A DNA stretch of 64,000 bases, from NCBI GenBank assembly GCA_023375785.1, contig SZWC01000540.1:116503-180502 (forward strand), in the 5' to 3' direction. Each line of letters starts with the position of its first letter. The stretch's first letter is position 1. The translations under genes and the position numbers were made by a program. The notes beneath the pieces were generated by a model. It made no database searches and had not been told where the DNA came from. It saw only the letters and a program-made list of their open reading frames with translations. Origin of the DNA: Penium margaritaceum (taxonomy: Eukaryota; Streptophyta; Zygnematophyceae; Desmidiales; Peniaceae). Positions 37,936 to 48,313 of the stretch are shown here, one piece after another.

Positions 37936-38500
37936 CAAAAAACAGGGTGTTCCGCGAACCGATCCCATGCAACAGGACCCTATGGTGTAGCAATGGCAGC
38001 GATACTATAATCAACCATGGCGGGACCAGCAACATCAGCAACAGAGGCAAGCTGGGCGGCAAGCACCGGACCATCAAAACCAGACCGCCCCGGGAGGGCA
38101 GGGCATTTTGCCCAACCCACAGGCACCCGCAAACTCTACGAGCGGAGCTCGCAACGTCAAGCTGGGGCTGCCGATGGCAGAGGACGAGACTAGAGAGTTG
38201 TCTCCCACCGCAGCGGAGACCACTCTCATTGCAGGAGCCCAAGAACTAGGCTTGCGCGGATGGGACCTGCAGATGGCAGCCAGAGTACAAGAAGATATGC
38301 GGCGCAAGGCAGAGGCCGCGGAGGAAAGATTCCAAGAGGCAATTGCTAAGCGTACCGTTGTACCGGAGAAACGACGGCAGAGGAAACCACCACCCGTAGT
38401 GGAGAAGCAACCTGTCCCATCTTCGCCGGTACCAACAGGAGCTCCAGTGGCCGCGGAGGGAAGCACTGATCTCGTCCAACGTCTATTTACCACTCCCATC
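37936..38500 (+). pseudogene. Gag-to-protease linker of Gypsy copy 1
   Basis: Gln-rich then charged coding sequence, including MRRKAEAAEERFQEAIAKR (helical, highly charged) and a Pro-rich stretch. Copy 2 has the counterpart at 62050-62610. I recognise no named domain. Fossil. Confidence 0.6.
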
Positions 38501-39440
38501 GCGGAAGTCAACTTCTTTGAGTTCCTTTGCATTCACCCAGAGATCGCACCGCGACGGAAGGAGGAGTTCTCCAGAGCCAATCAACGCCTCCGAGCTGTGG
38601 GCATCTCCCTTAGCTGCACCGCACCTATCGCTGGCACACAGAACACCCGCCGTGCAGTGCCTTAGACTTCACTCGCAGTGAGCCTTGCAAAAGAAGAGTG
38701 GGGATGGGCAGCGCAGCCCTTGGAACCACCGCGTCGTGACGACAACCATTACGAGGTCGCCTGCTGCATGATTTGGATGTCGAAGGAAGTTCTTGGCCAT
38801 AATTGACACAGGGGCCACTCACACCACTGTGGCGTTCCGCGTCCTTCTTGTGGTCGGATGGACAGACCGCATCCTCCCTACCCGACGCCTTTTCACCAAC
38901 TCAGCCAGCGGAATAGACTATGGAGATGGGGAAGTCCGCGGCCTACCCATGCAGGTGGGATCTCTTCATGAACCATTGAATGTCCAAGTCACGCAGGCCA
39001 GGACGTATGACGTACTCCTCGGCATGGATTACTTGGTGCCGCGATGGGCCAATCTTCTGTTCTCCCTCGGTATCATGCAACTCAGCTCGGCATCTGGGGA
39101 AGACGCGTTTTGCCCCGTTATCATTGGAGACAGGGTAGCCATGCCTATGACCGGCGGCGAATCCTTCTCCCTCCTCGATGCAGCGGCAGAGGACTCTCAA
39201 GTTCATGCAAGTGGGTTGCCATCCATCACAGCTGACTTGCCTGCCGCGGAACAGGTCACAACAGGAGACTGGCAGGAACTTGCGGGGGAGTCAAGCGAGC
39301 CCGGAGTGCAAACCAACCTCCTTGGGCTTTGGCAGAGGGGAGAACGAGTCCTAAAAGATGGACGTCAACTAAAAAGAGAAGAGGAATTCTACCCACTCCG
39401 CGAAAGAGTACCATCACCACCACCGCAATAGGATCACATG
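38501..39440 (+). pseudogene. Gypsy protease 1 unit
   Basis: An upstream helical module near 38505-38620 (FFEFLCIHPEIAPR, ending ISLSCTAP) is followed by a retropepsin. The active-site loop is IIDTGATHTT near 38800-38830. Conserved downstream segments are RGLPMQVG and the C-terminal hydrophobic box TYDVLLGMDYLV near 39004-39040. This is the usual Gypsy position, just before RT. The family enzyme is a homodimeric aspartic protease that processes Gag-Pol. The upstream helical module also precedes the second protease at 41550, so the duplicated unit is larger than the protease alone. A linker of about 300 bp leads to RT. Fossil. Confidence 0.88.
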
Positions 39441-40300
39441 CTCCACTCACGTCTTTTGCCCGCACAAAAGCACGATTTCTGTGACCTGCAGGACGCGTTT
39501 GCGGATATCTTCGCTGGCTCCGCGGTTGACCTGGGGGCCGAGGAAGCGTACCATGTCATCTCCACGGGGGACTCCGCGCCCACAAAACAAAAGGTGCAGC
39601 GCATCCTTCCGGAGCAGGTGAAGATCATCACAGAGGGGCTCGCGGAGCTCAAAGCGCAGGGGGTGATTGTCCCAATTGTCACTCCCTGGCGTGCCAACTT
39701 GGTCATCGTAGGGAAGCCAGACGGGTCCAAGCGATTCTGTGTTGACTTCCACGACCTCAATCGTGTGACCGAGGAAGACGCGTACCCCATGCCTCTGATT
39801 GTCGACATACAGGAGCACCAGCAGGGTCGCGGATGGTTCACAAAACTCGACGTAAAGGCTGCCTTTCACGCCGTTCCCATGCACACGGACTCCATCGCCA
39901 AAACTGCGTTTGTGATACCAGAAGGTCTATATGCATTTACACGCATGCCCTTTGGACTCTGCAATGCAAGCGCGACATTTCAGCGGGTCATGGAATCCAC
40001 CCTCCGCGGAATCCCCAATGTCAGCTGCTACATTGACGACATCATGGTCGCGGCCCACACCTTTGAGGAGCTATTTTCTACCCTGGCCGCCGTCTTCGCT
40101 GCTCTCCGTAGAGCCAACTTGAAGCTCAAGGCAGCCAAGTGCTCTATTGGAGCCGCGGAAATGGAGTTCCTGGGTTTCGTGATGAGTGCGGATGGCATCA
40201 AGACAGATACAAAGAAAATCGCGGCGGTACAGGAATGGCGTCAGCCCACCTCCGCGGGGCAAGTCAAGATCTCCCTGGGCTTTGTTTCATTCTATCGAAC
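39441..40300 (+). pseudogene. Gypsy reverse transcriptase
   Basis: Classic Ty3/Gypsy RT. Motifs in order: ILPEQVKIITEGLAELKAQG, ANLVIVGKPDGSKRFCVDF, LNRVTEEDAYPMPLI, WFTKLDVKAAFHAVPM, TAFVIPEGLYAFTRMPFGL, ATFQRVMESTL, the catalytic YIDD at 40029-40040, and FLGFVMSADGIKTD in the thumb. It aligns with the minus-strand fragment at 885-1460 and with the start of RT in copy 2 (63600-64000). It would copy element RNA to DNA in the particle. Fossil element. Confidence 0.95.
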
Positions 40301-40835
40301 GTTTGTACGTGACCACGCACGTATCATCAAGCCACTCTCGGAGTTGACGAACCAAGACGTGCCGTCTGAATGGACGTCAGCTTGCGCAGACGTCTGGAAG
40401 GAGATCAAGCATCGTCTCGTTACCGCGCCCATGCTCAAGTTCCCCGACTTCAACCTCCCATTCTCATTTACCACCGACTGGTCGCGAGACGGGCTAGGGG
40501 CCATCCTCTCCCAGACGGTGCAAGAACCCACATAGAAGGTGATTGCCTACGCCAGGCGTGCCCTCACTAAAGGGGAGCGGAAGTACCCTCCAGTGCAGGG
40601 CAAATGCCTTGGCTATTGTCTGGGCACTCCAACACTTCCGCGATTACATCAAGAATGGCAAGCCGTTCACGGGTTTCACGGACCATCAGGCGCTGCAGTG
40701 GCTCCTAACTACTCAAAACCATGAGGGCATCCTAGCCAAGTGGGCACTCCTTCTCCAGGGTTACAACATGAAGATCAAGTACCAGCCTGCACTTGCAAAC
40801 CGCAACGCGGATGCCCTAAGTCGACTTCCGCGCAC
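40301..40835 (+). pseudogene. Gypsy RNase H
   Basis: The thumb-to-RNase H connection (RIIKPLSELTNQD) leads into the RNase H fold. It starts FSFTTDWSRDGLGAIL near 40464, then FRDYIKNGKPFTGFTDHQAL, then YQPALANRNADALSRLP near 40780-40830. These are the four acidic-site segments of the Gypsy RNase H. It would remove the RNA template strand. Fossil. Confidence 0.92.
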
Positions 40836-41260
40836 GGGCTGGCCAGATCCTGATCAGGCACCGCCAAACATAGCGGAGGCACCTCCAAATGATGCAAGAC
40901 CTGTCCCAGATGTCGGAACACCACCTCCACCCGCTGAGGCAAAATGGGAGGGAGTGGGAAGAGAGTTCGATGAGGAGGAATAGGAGGTCGCCTTGCAACT
41001 CTTGAATGAGCTCGATCCCGACGCAGAGTGGACTGTCGCGGAGACTCTACAAGCCATTTCCGTGTCTGGCCTGCAGCTTGCTCGTAGGTACAACCCTACC
41101 ATTCGCGGTTGGGCGTTAGAGGATATTGCTCCCCATACTCCCCCACGACATGCAAACCCACGAGCCTCAAGAATGTCCACTGCTCCACCACAGACTTCCC
41201 CATTGAGCGAACCCCACTCTCCTGCTCCCGCCACAATACTTCTTGAGAACCGCCATCCCC
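40836..41260 (+). pseudogene. Linker after RNase H
   Basis: Acidic and Pro-rich coding sequence (PPNIAEAPPNDARPVPDVG, then ALQ-type LLNELDPDAEWTVAETLQ and RRYNPTIRGWALEDIAPH). It is conserved in the minus-strand fragment at 1-500, so it belongs to the family. No known domain recognised. Fossil. Confidence 0.7.
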
Positions 41261-41950
41261 TCACTCTGGTAGATTTCCTCCTCCACTCCCCTGAGTGTGC
41301 AGAAAGTCTCCGCGCCCTCTTCAACCCTCACAATACCTCCCTTTCCCCTCTTGGCATCCACCTCTCATGCACACGGGACAGCCTGACCGGCATCCGCCTG
41401 CTATCCCGCAACATCATCCTCACCCACTCCAGTGTACGCGGTTCCGCTGCACATGCATCATGCACCTAGACACCTGTGGCCCTCACCCCTTGACCGCCCG
41501 CACCCTCTGATGTCCACGTGGCGTGGTGTTACATGTGGATATTTGGCCGCAAGTTCGTGGCCATCGTGGACACCGGCGCCATCCATACAACGATTGCGTT
41601 CCGGATGGTCCGCTCGCTCCACATGCAGCACCTCATCCAACCCACTCGACTCCGCTTCTCCATCTCTACTGGGGACATCGACGCGCCGCTCGGACAAATC
41701 GCGGGCCTCCCTATGCAGGTGGTGAACGTACATGCAGCAGGAACTGTCCAGGTTTGCGATGTCCGCACGTACGACATCCTGCTTGCGGCGGACTGGCTTG
41801 CGCCGCACCAAGCAGATATATTGATCGGTGCAGGCATCCTCAGTCTCATTTCCAGTTCCGGCATACGATCGTTCACCCCGCTCTTTACCTTGCATTGGCC
41901 ATCTCCAAGAGCGGTCCCCTCCACTTTTGACTCAGCTCTCGGCGGATAAC
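41261..41950 (+). pseudogene. Second protease unit (retropepsin duplicate) after RNase H
   Basis: A second retropepsin lies downstream of RNase H. WIFGRKFVAIVDTGAIHTT at about 41536-41592 parallels WICGRKFLAII and DTGATHTT of protease 1. It continues with IAGLPMQVVNVH, then VRTYDILLAADWLAPHQADI, matching RGLPMQVGSLHE and TYDVLLGMDYLVPRWANL. The helical module upstream (TLVDFLLHSPECAESLRALF then IHLSCT) parallels FFEFLRIHPEVAPRLKEEF and NSLSCT before protease 1. The copies are diverged at the protein level, so the duplication is old and predates this insertion. Gypsy elements normally have one protease. What the second one did is unknown. Fossil. Confidence 0.88.
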
Positions 41951-42660
41951 GCGCAGCTGGGCTCTCGCCCACGGAACATCCAAAATGGCATGCAATCAAG
42001 GCATGGGATCTGCGCCTTCGTCGCAAGGGGGTGGATCCTCACGGCGGCAGCTACGCCGTCCTGCTCTTAACATGAGCGCAGGGCACCGACCAGCACGAAC
42101 ACCAACACCACCAACGGAAACAGCGGCTCTAACGCGGCAGGGCCCCACGACAAGGACCGCACCTGCAAGGACACTAGCACCACCTACGGCTGCAACAGGC
42201 ATGTCCCGACCTGGCTCGGTGACGAGAACTCCACCAACACCGGTGACGGCCACCCCAGCAGTGGCTGCGGCCTCACCACAGCCCAGCCCGGCCACAGGGA
42301 CGACCCTGACACCAACCACAAGACCGGCAGCGACAATCACACCGCGGTCCAGCCCCGCAGAACGAGCACCAACGCAGGTCACGCCACCTGTGGCTAAATC
42401 ACCAGGCCCGTCGCGACAAGGCCTGGCCACAAGCACACCGACGCGGACCTTCAGGCACATGGAGCCAGCGGCAGGAGCCACGCAGGCAGCGGCAAGAACA
42501 GCCGCCACCCCAACACCAAGCCCGCCAAACGAAGCTCGAACCCTCGTTACCCCACTCCCCTCCCCGGCCACGACAACCCTCTCTCACTCGCCGCCGACCT
42601 CGCGCGGTAGTCCAACTCGGCAACCCGCACGTCCCCTGCTAGGCACATGAACAGTAATGG
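41951..42660 (+). pseudogene. Pro/Thr/Ala-rich low-complexity region
   Basis: About 220 residues dominated by Pro, Thr, Ala and Arg (for example HRPARTPTPPTETAALTR and PSPATTTLSHSPPTSRGSP). Composition suggests a disordered linker. No domain or membrane segment. The frame opposite is also open, an effect of GC-rich composition. Fossil element. Confidence 0.6.
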
Positions 42661-45235
42661 AAGGGACGAGAACGTACCTCGAGGAAAGCTCGGGGGACAG
42701 TGGGGAGCAGCCCAAGGAAGCCCTGCTGCTTGAAGAAGTAAGCAGCGTCATGCTCTAGCTACTGATAGACATTCCGGAAGTGTTCCGCGTGGAATTCAAG
42801 GATTCACTGTTCGCCAAGATGTGGCAGGTGGTACTAAAGGGAGCAGCCACGGGGGTGCTGGCCCTCGGACTACAAGAGAGGCAGGTGCTCCTGCTGGAGA
42901 CAGCAGGCGTAGAGCGCCTTGTTCTGGCACTGAGGGATAGCCTGAGCATGAAACCAGGGGTGGCCAGTGACATGACTGGCGTCGCAAAACTACTAGACAC
43001 CGAGCGGGTGGACCCGTCACTAGAAGCCGCTCGAGTGTGGTGGAACAGGGAGCGGAAGGACCAGCGGAGCAGTCCAGAGAGACGGTACGTGCACCTGCTC
43101 CAGGAGAGGTGCACCTGCTCCAGGAGAGGGCCAGAGCCCTCACCCTGTACCATGTGAATGACCAGGCACCTGGATAAGCAGAGGCACCGCGGCGAAGATC
43201 CGCGGCAGACGCATGGAGGTGGGGATATTTGTTCAACCTCGTCTATGCCAGATGGAGTGTTCAGTACCGGTAGGAAGAAAGATTGCGGCTTGCTGATACC
43301 CAGGTACCTAAGGGATGCTGGATGGAAGCCATGGAAAAATGCTGGATGCTGACGCTCCAGAATGTGATACGCACCAGGGTAGCGGAAGCAGTTGCGGAGG
43401 CACACTGGACCGTGGTTCGAGGGAAGGGACTGATTCTCAAGCAAGAAGAGGTGCGACACTGGGCAAAGGAGGCAGCGAAAGAACGTCGAGAGGAGAAGAG
43501 CAGGAGGGATGCGGAGGTGGAGGAGGCTCGTGAATACACCCAGCCCTCCCCTCAGTTGCAGATGATGCAGGAACGCCTGCGGAAAGAATGGGAGGAGGAA
43601 GCAGCTGAGACAAAATGGGTGGCCGCAGAGGCCGCGGAAAAAGAGGCCCAATTGGCCAAGGAACGGGAAGCGGCGGCTAAGGCAGATAAGGAGGCTGCGG
43701 AATAACTCATAAGGGAAGTAATGGGGGAAGCAGAAGCAGCGGCGGCAGTAGCGCTGGCAGAGGCAGCAGCAGCAGCAGCAGAAGCGGCGGAAGCAGAGGC
43801 AGCAGCAGCAGCAGTCAAAGCGGCAAAAGCAAAGGCAAAGGCAGCAACAGTAGCGACAGCGGAGGCAACGACAACATCGACAGACAAGGTAGCAGGAGCA
43901 GCAGCCACGCAGGTACAGGTAGCAGCAAAAACACAAGCAACCGCGGAGGCGGTCAGAGTAGGAGCAGGTAGTCCAGCAACGGAGGCAGCAAGGGAAGCAA
44001 CTGTAGATAGGACCGCAGCGGGGCAGGCAGGAGCAGAAGGANAAAGCAAAGGCAAAGGCAGCAACAGTAGCGACAGCGGAGGCAACGACAACATCGACAG
44101 ACAAGGTAGCAGGAGCAGCAGCCACGCAGGTACAGGTAGCAGCAAAAACACAAGCAACCGCGGAGGCGGTCAGAGTAGGAGCAGGTAGTCCAGCAACGGA
44201 GGCAGCAAGGGAAGCAACTGTAGATAGGACCGCAGCGGGGCAGGCAGGAGCAGAAGGAGAACAGAAGATGGGGAAGAGGTAGAAGGCTGGCATCAAGCGC
44301 TACCGCCCAGAGCCATCCGCTGGCTCCCTACGGTAGAAAGCACAACTTCAGGTCCGAGCGGCGGCAGTGGTGCGGAAGGCAGCAGCGACGCTGAGCCAGA
44401 CCAAAACAACAGCGCCGCCAGACACCAGCCGAAGTGAGGAGCCAGCGCAGACTTTACCGGAGGAAACAACTCCTGCTCCAAAAGGAAAGAGGAAGGCGGA
44501 AGAGGAAGCGGTCGCGGAGCCACGGAAAGAGAAACAACCTCGGACACACAAAGGCCCCAGCCCCGGCGTAACTCCCGAACAGTTGGCGCAGGCCCAGCGG
44601 GAGGCCGCGCAGGCAGCAGAACTGTTGATGGAAGTACTCCGCAAAGTCCACATGCTAGCGGAGATGGTGCTGGCTCCACTACGGCCTGTCTTGGGAGAGG
44701 CCGCGACAGCAATCGCACGCAAGAAGGCGGAAAGGAGGGGACACACGGAGAAAGAGGCGGTGATGGTGGTTTCTGAAATCAGTGAATCAACAGGAGACTC
44801 GGAAGAGGAACAGCCCGTCACACGCAGCCAGGGATTACTGCGGGCTCCAGGAGCGGCTCCACACAGGAAGGAGGAGGTGATTGAGCTGCACCGCGCTGGT
44901 GGACGCAGCAAACGCCCGAGCGGCCCCGCTGAGAGCAGGCTGTGAGAGTAGTGGGATGAAGGAGAGATTCGAGTAGTCGAAATCCTTCGGCTCTTCCTTG
45001 CACCTGATCCTTGGGACAGAGAGCCACCGGTCTATGATGAAGAGAACCGCAAGAAGTTTGAGGTGATGAAAGCGGAGCAGGATGGGAGGCGAGCGCGCGG
45101 ATTGCAGGCAAGAATATCAGAGACAAAGCGGAAGCCGGGGGACGCAGTAACAAAGAAAGCGGGGAGGAAGGGGCCCATGGAAACGCAGGATTGACGGATC
45201 TGGCAGACTGTCCACATCCTTCTCCATGCCAGCAG
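42661..45235 (+). pseudogene. Coiled-coil and Ala-rich region before integrase
   Basis: Helical region FRVEFKDSLFAKMWQVVLK near 42780, then a highly charged coiled-coil stretch near 43440-43700 (KEAAKERREEKSRRDAEVEE, RLRKEWEEEAAETKWVAAE), then an Ala-rich stretch at 43720-44260 and a basic patch KGKRKAEEE near 44480 that could act as a nuclear localisation signal. A further helical stretch (PEQLAQAQREAAQAAELLME) lies near 44570-44640. No catalytic domain recognised. About 2.5 kb of such sequence between a protease and integrase is not part of the standard Gypsy layout. Part of the Ala-rich stretch is doubled by the join at 44042. Fossil. Confidence 0.6.
43826..44258. other. Probable assembly join: 216-bp direct duplication around one N
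   Basis: The N at 44042 separates 43826-44041 from 44043-44258, two 216-bp blocks that look identical and abut the N. Same signature as at 9293 and 12999. The doubled Ala-rich coding stretch is therefore probably single in the chromosome. Confidence 0.9.
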
Positions 45236-46565
45236 CAAGGAACAGCAGAAGGCAGAAGCGCAGAAGGTGTACGCGGATCTTGAAACACGGCTGGGCGTGG
45301 AATTCGACCGTAGGAAGAAGGATGACCTAGCCCGTCTGTGTGAGCAGTATGCATGGGAGGACGGTCGTCTATGGAGAGTAACTCCGCGTGTCTTGTGGGT
45401 GCCCCCACCAACGTTGCAAAAGGCAGTTGTGGAGGCTTACCACCGCCAACACTACACTGAAGGATTGCTTGATGCCCATCATCCACGTACCGAACCTGGC
45501 GGCTATCATCAAAGACGTGGTACAGCACTGCGCCCCCTACAAACGAGCGTGGAAAACCACACCGCGGGACCAGCCACTGTTCCAATCCTCCCCTATTGGC
45601 GAACCGCTGGAAAAGATTATCATCGACTTCCACGGCCCCCGGGCACACCACGACCAAGGGAACCGATACTGGATTGCAGTAGTGGACCACTTCACAAAGT
45701 ACCTCCGGGTCCGCGCTGTGCCCAACAAGAGTTCAGCCACCGCGGCAAGGTTTATCCGCGAGGAGATTTTTTTTCACTTTGGTGGCTGCAGCGTGGTGCA
45801 CAGCGACAACGGCACGGAGTTCATGGGGGCCTTCAGAGAGGAGCTGGAGGAATGGGGGGTCCGCCACGTGCACTCCGGACGGTATCGGCCAGAGTCACAA
45901 GGGCAAGTGGAGCGAGTGCATGATATACTGGAGAGGGCAATGGCAACCGCGGAGGGCAGCAGCTGGACTGAGAAGTTGAGGAAGACGGCGCACTTTATCA
46001 ACACGACACCCAGCCAAGCAACCTCCTTCTCACCCCACATGCTACTCTTCGGACAACCACCGCGAGCGGTGATAGGCATGCCCCAGAAGCCGCTGAGGCT
46101 ACCGCTTACTCCGGAGGAACAAGAGAAACTCTTGGAGGTAGAGAAGGACAAGGCGGTCACAAAATGGTTCCATGAGCGTTGTCAGCGGACAAAGGCCCTG
46201 TGGGCGGAAGCGCGGTTGAGGGGTTCGGTCGCTGCCTGGCGCGGATGTGATGCGGCCAAGCGACGGCTGAATCATGGGCCCATCAAGGAGGGCCACTTGG
46301 TATATCTCTGCCCCTTTCCTAGTGCGGGGCAAAGGGCACGTGAACTGCGGGAGGTGTACCGCGTGGCTAGTGTTGAAACAGGGCAGGTGTGGCTGGAAGG
46401 ACCGGAGGGATTCAGCGACCGTAGGTATCCGGCCACGGGGTTTGTGCTGTTGCCACCCGCATGGCGAACACACATCCCCGGGATGGGAGGTTGCCTGCCG
46501 TCCCTGGGACAGCACAAAAGGCTTATGAGGATGGAGAGCGGAGGAGGTGCTGGAGGTCTGTGAGG
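45236..46565 (+). pseudogene. Gypsy integrase
   Basis: The N-terminal zinc-binding-type region lies near 45240-45570 (WEDGRLWRVTPRVLWVPPP and VVEAYHRQHYTEGLL). The catalytic rve core follows: PLEKIIIDFHGP with the first Asp near 45625, VHSDNGTEFMGAF with the second near 45805, and RPESQGQVERVHDIL with the Glu near 45910, so a D,D(~35)E arrangement. The C-terminal part near 46270-46470 (KEGHLVYLCPFP, RVASVETGQVWLEGPEG) resembles the small beta-barrel end of integrases. I see no chromodomain. It would insert element DNA, giving the 5-bp target duplication seen. Fossil. Confidence 0.92.
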
Positions 46566-46852
46566 AACAGGTGTCACAGCAAGAGTAGGAATGGAGCCAG
46601 GAACAAGAAGAGGTTGAGGAGGAGGAATCTGATATCCACAAAATTGCCACGGAGGAGGTACGGAAGGAAGAACAACGCGAGCCGCGGAGGCGGGAGCAAC
46701 AGTAGGAGCAGCACGAGGAGAAATGGCAGGAGCAAGGAAAGTCGCGGGACCAGGGAAGGGAGGAGTCTAGCGGCAGACCCGAACCACAGTCCGAGCGGAC
46801 CCCAACGGGAGTATCCCTGCAGCTACCCCATAAAGTACCACCGTAGACGAGG
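46566..46852 (+). other. Charged linker between integrase and the Cys-rich region
   Basis: About 290 bp rich in GGAGGA and AGAAG words. Any frame gives Arg/Gly/Glu-rich low-complexity peptide. No domain recognised. Confidence 0.4.
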
Positions 46853-48270
46853 GTGCCAATGAGCCGTAAAGCCCTGGCTGACTACACTGGCCCGTGTGTG
46901 TGGTGCGGAGAAAACCTCCCTGCTGAACCACTCCTAAAGGTGGTGTGCCGGATATGCGCGAATCCAGCGCATCAGTACGTCGGCGGAGCCTCCAAGACCT
47001 GCATCGGACGAAATCGAACCTGCCTGCGATGCTTGAAGGAGGCTGCTAAACAGGAGGCCGCGAAGAAAAGAGACGAGGGAGAGGGAGCAGGACCCGGCGC
47101 TGGAGGAGCGCCGCCCCGCGGGAGGTGGGACCCAGAAGAGGAGGAGGAGGAGGAAGAGGAGGAGGAAGAAGGGCCTCTAGAGCGAAAGAGAGGTCTGCGC
47201 TTCGTTTCCCGGGCCACAATGAGGCAGTGGCAGGCGGAGGGACGGGTCGCGACAAAGGAAAAAAAGAGGAAGGAACTGGATGAAAAGAAATGTGCTCAAT
47301 GCGGCCAGTGGTGGGGAGTGGAGGTGCAGGACTGTGGTGGATGCCTCCGCAAAATCTGCACTGGTTGCTTGGCCCCACCTCGTGATGGGCGCGGAGGGCG
47401 AAGCGGGGCTGCGGTGTGCATGAGGTGCAAGGAGGGAGTCAAGAGGCAACGAGGTGTTCGCAGGGTATCGCGAGTCAATGAGGAAGAAGAAGAGGAAGAA
47501 TCAGAGGAAGAGGAGTGACCGGAAATGGAAGGGCACAAATCCGCAGAATGCCCCACATGCCTAAAGACCGTACAGGATGGGGAAAATGTATTGTCTGCAC
47601 AAGGTTTGTGCACCGCAAATGCCTGGTGGCGGGCAGCTCTGCCTGGAAGGGCCAATGCCACCAATGTGTGGGCAATGAGCTCCTTGAGGCAGACTGCTAC
47701 CTCAGTTTCATCGCAGAGACGCGAGAACCTGCCTGCGCAGCCTGCCACGAGGGGATGGTGGCATTTGACAAGGGATGTGGCATGTGTTTAAAAATGTGTC
47801 ATCTACGGTGCGGCAAGAGGAGCAAGGAAGGAGTGTGGACATGCCACCAATGCTTGGCTCAGCCCAGAAAAGCGAATTGGGGTACGGAGAACTCTGGACT
47901 GCAGTGTTGCGGAGACGGATGTATGGGGGCTGTCACATGGAAAGCATGCCACTGTGAGCATTGCGGAGGATGGGCCCACGCACAGTGCGCTACAGCGGTG
48001 GGCATGAATGAGGAGGGGCTGACAGTGTACCGCTGCACCAGCTGCAGGACACATGAACGATTCCTGCACTGCTCTACCTGTAAAAAGCGACTGGGCGCGG
48101 AAGACATCACTGGAAGAGCCAGGTGTGAGGGCTGCCAGTTATATGTACATCAGGAATGTTCCGCGAGGTATCAGCGTGAGGGCGGAGAAGTGGAGACCTA
48201 CTGCCGCCCTTGCCAACAATGGCAGTGGCCAGGCCCCCAAGAAAAGTTCACACGCCTGTTGCGCTAAGGA
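46853..48270 (+). pseudogene. Cys-rich region with six PHD-finger-like modules, between integrase and 3' LTR
   Basis: Six Cys/His clusters. Module 1 (46895-47032): CX2C-X13-CX2C-X4-H, then CX2C. Module 2 (47291-47428): CX2C-X10-CX2C-X4-CX2C-X16-CX2C. Module 3 lies at about 47550-47667 with CTRFVHRKC and CHQC at its end. Module 4 (47734-47853): CX2C-X10-CX2C-X4-HX2C-X10-CX2C. Module 5 (47905-48045): CX3C, then CX2C-X4-HX2C-X15-CX2C. Module 6 (48070-48213): CX2C-X14-CX2C-X4-HX2C-X14-CX2C. Modules 4 and 6 fit the C4HC3 PHD pattern exactly; the others are variants. Acidic Glu runs lie between modules 1 and 2 and after 2. PHD fingers usually bind histone H3 tails; RING or other treble-clef folds are alternatives. 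No signal peptide or membrane segment, so not an envelope gene. Fossil. Confidence 0.8.
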
Positions 48271-48290
48271 GACTCTGGGACAGAGTCTTG

Positions 48291-48308
48291 GAAAGGGGGG
48301 TTGGGGGC
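48291..48308 (+). other. Polypurine tract
   Basis: GAAAGGGGGGTTGGGGGC, purine-rich, ends 5 bp before the 3' LTR. In Gypsy elements this primes plus-strand DNA synthesis. Confidence 0.8.
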
Positions 48309-48313
48309 ATCAG

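Noticed and set aside
42755-44296. 513-codon minus-strand frame rich in Ala, Cys and Ser
   Set aside because: It is the complement of the Ala-rich and coiled-coil coding region of the Gypsy element and includes the artefactual duplication at 44042. No domain is recognisable.
44818-45690. 290-codon minus-strand frame
   Set aside because: It lies opposite the integrase N-terminal region and is explained by GC-rich composition. No recognisable domain.
46270-46565. Chromodomain at the integrase C-terminus
   Set aside because: The sequence shows a small beta-barrel-like end but no chromodomain aromatic pattern.
46853-48270. Envelope-type gene in the position after integrase
   Set aside because: There is no signal peptide, membrane segment or fusion-type peptide. 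The region is soluble, charged and full of zinc-binding-type clusters.
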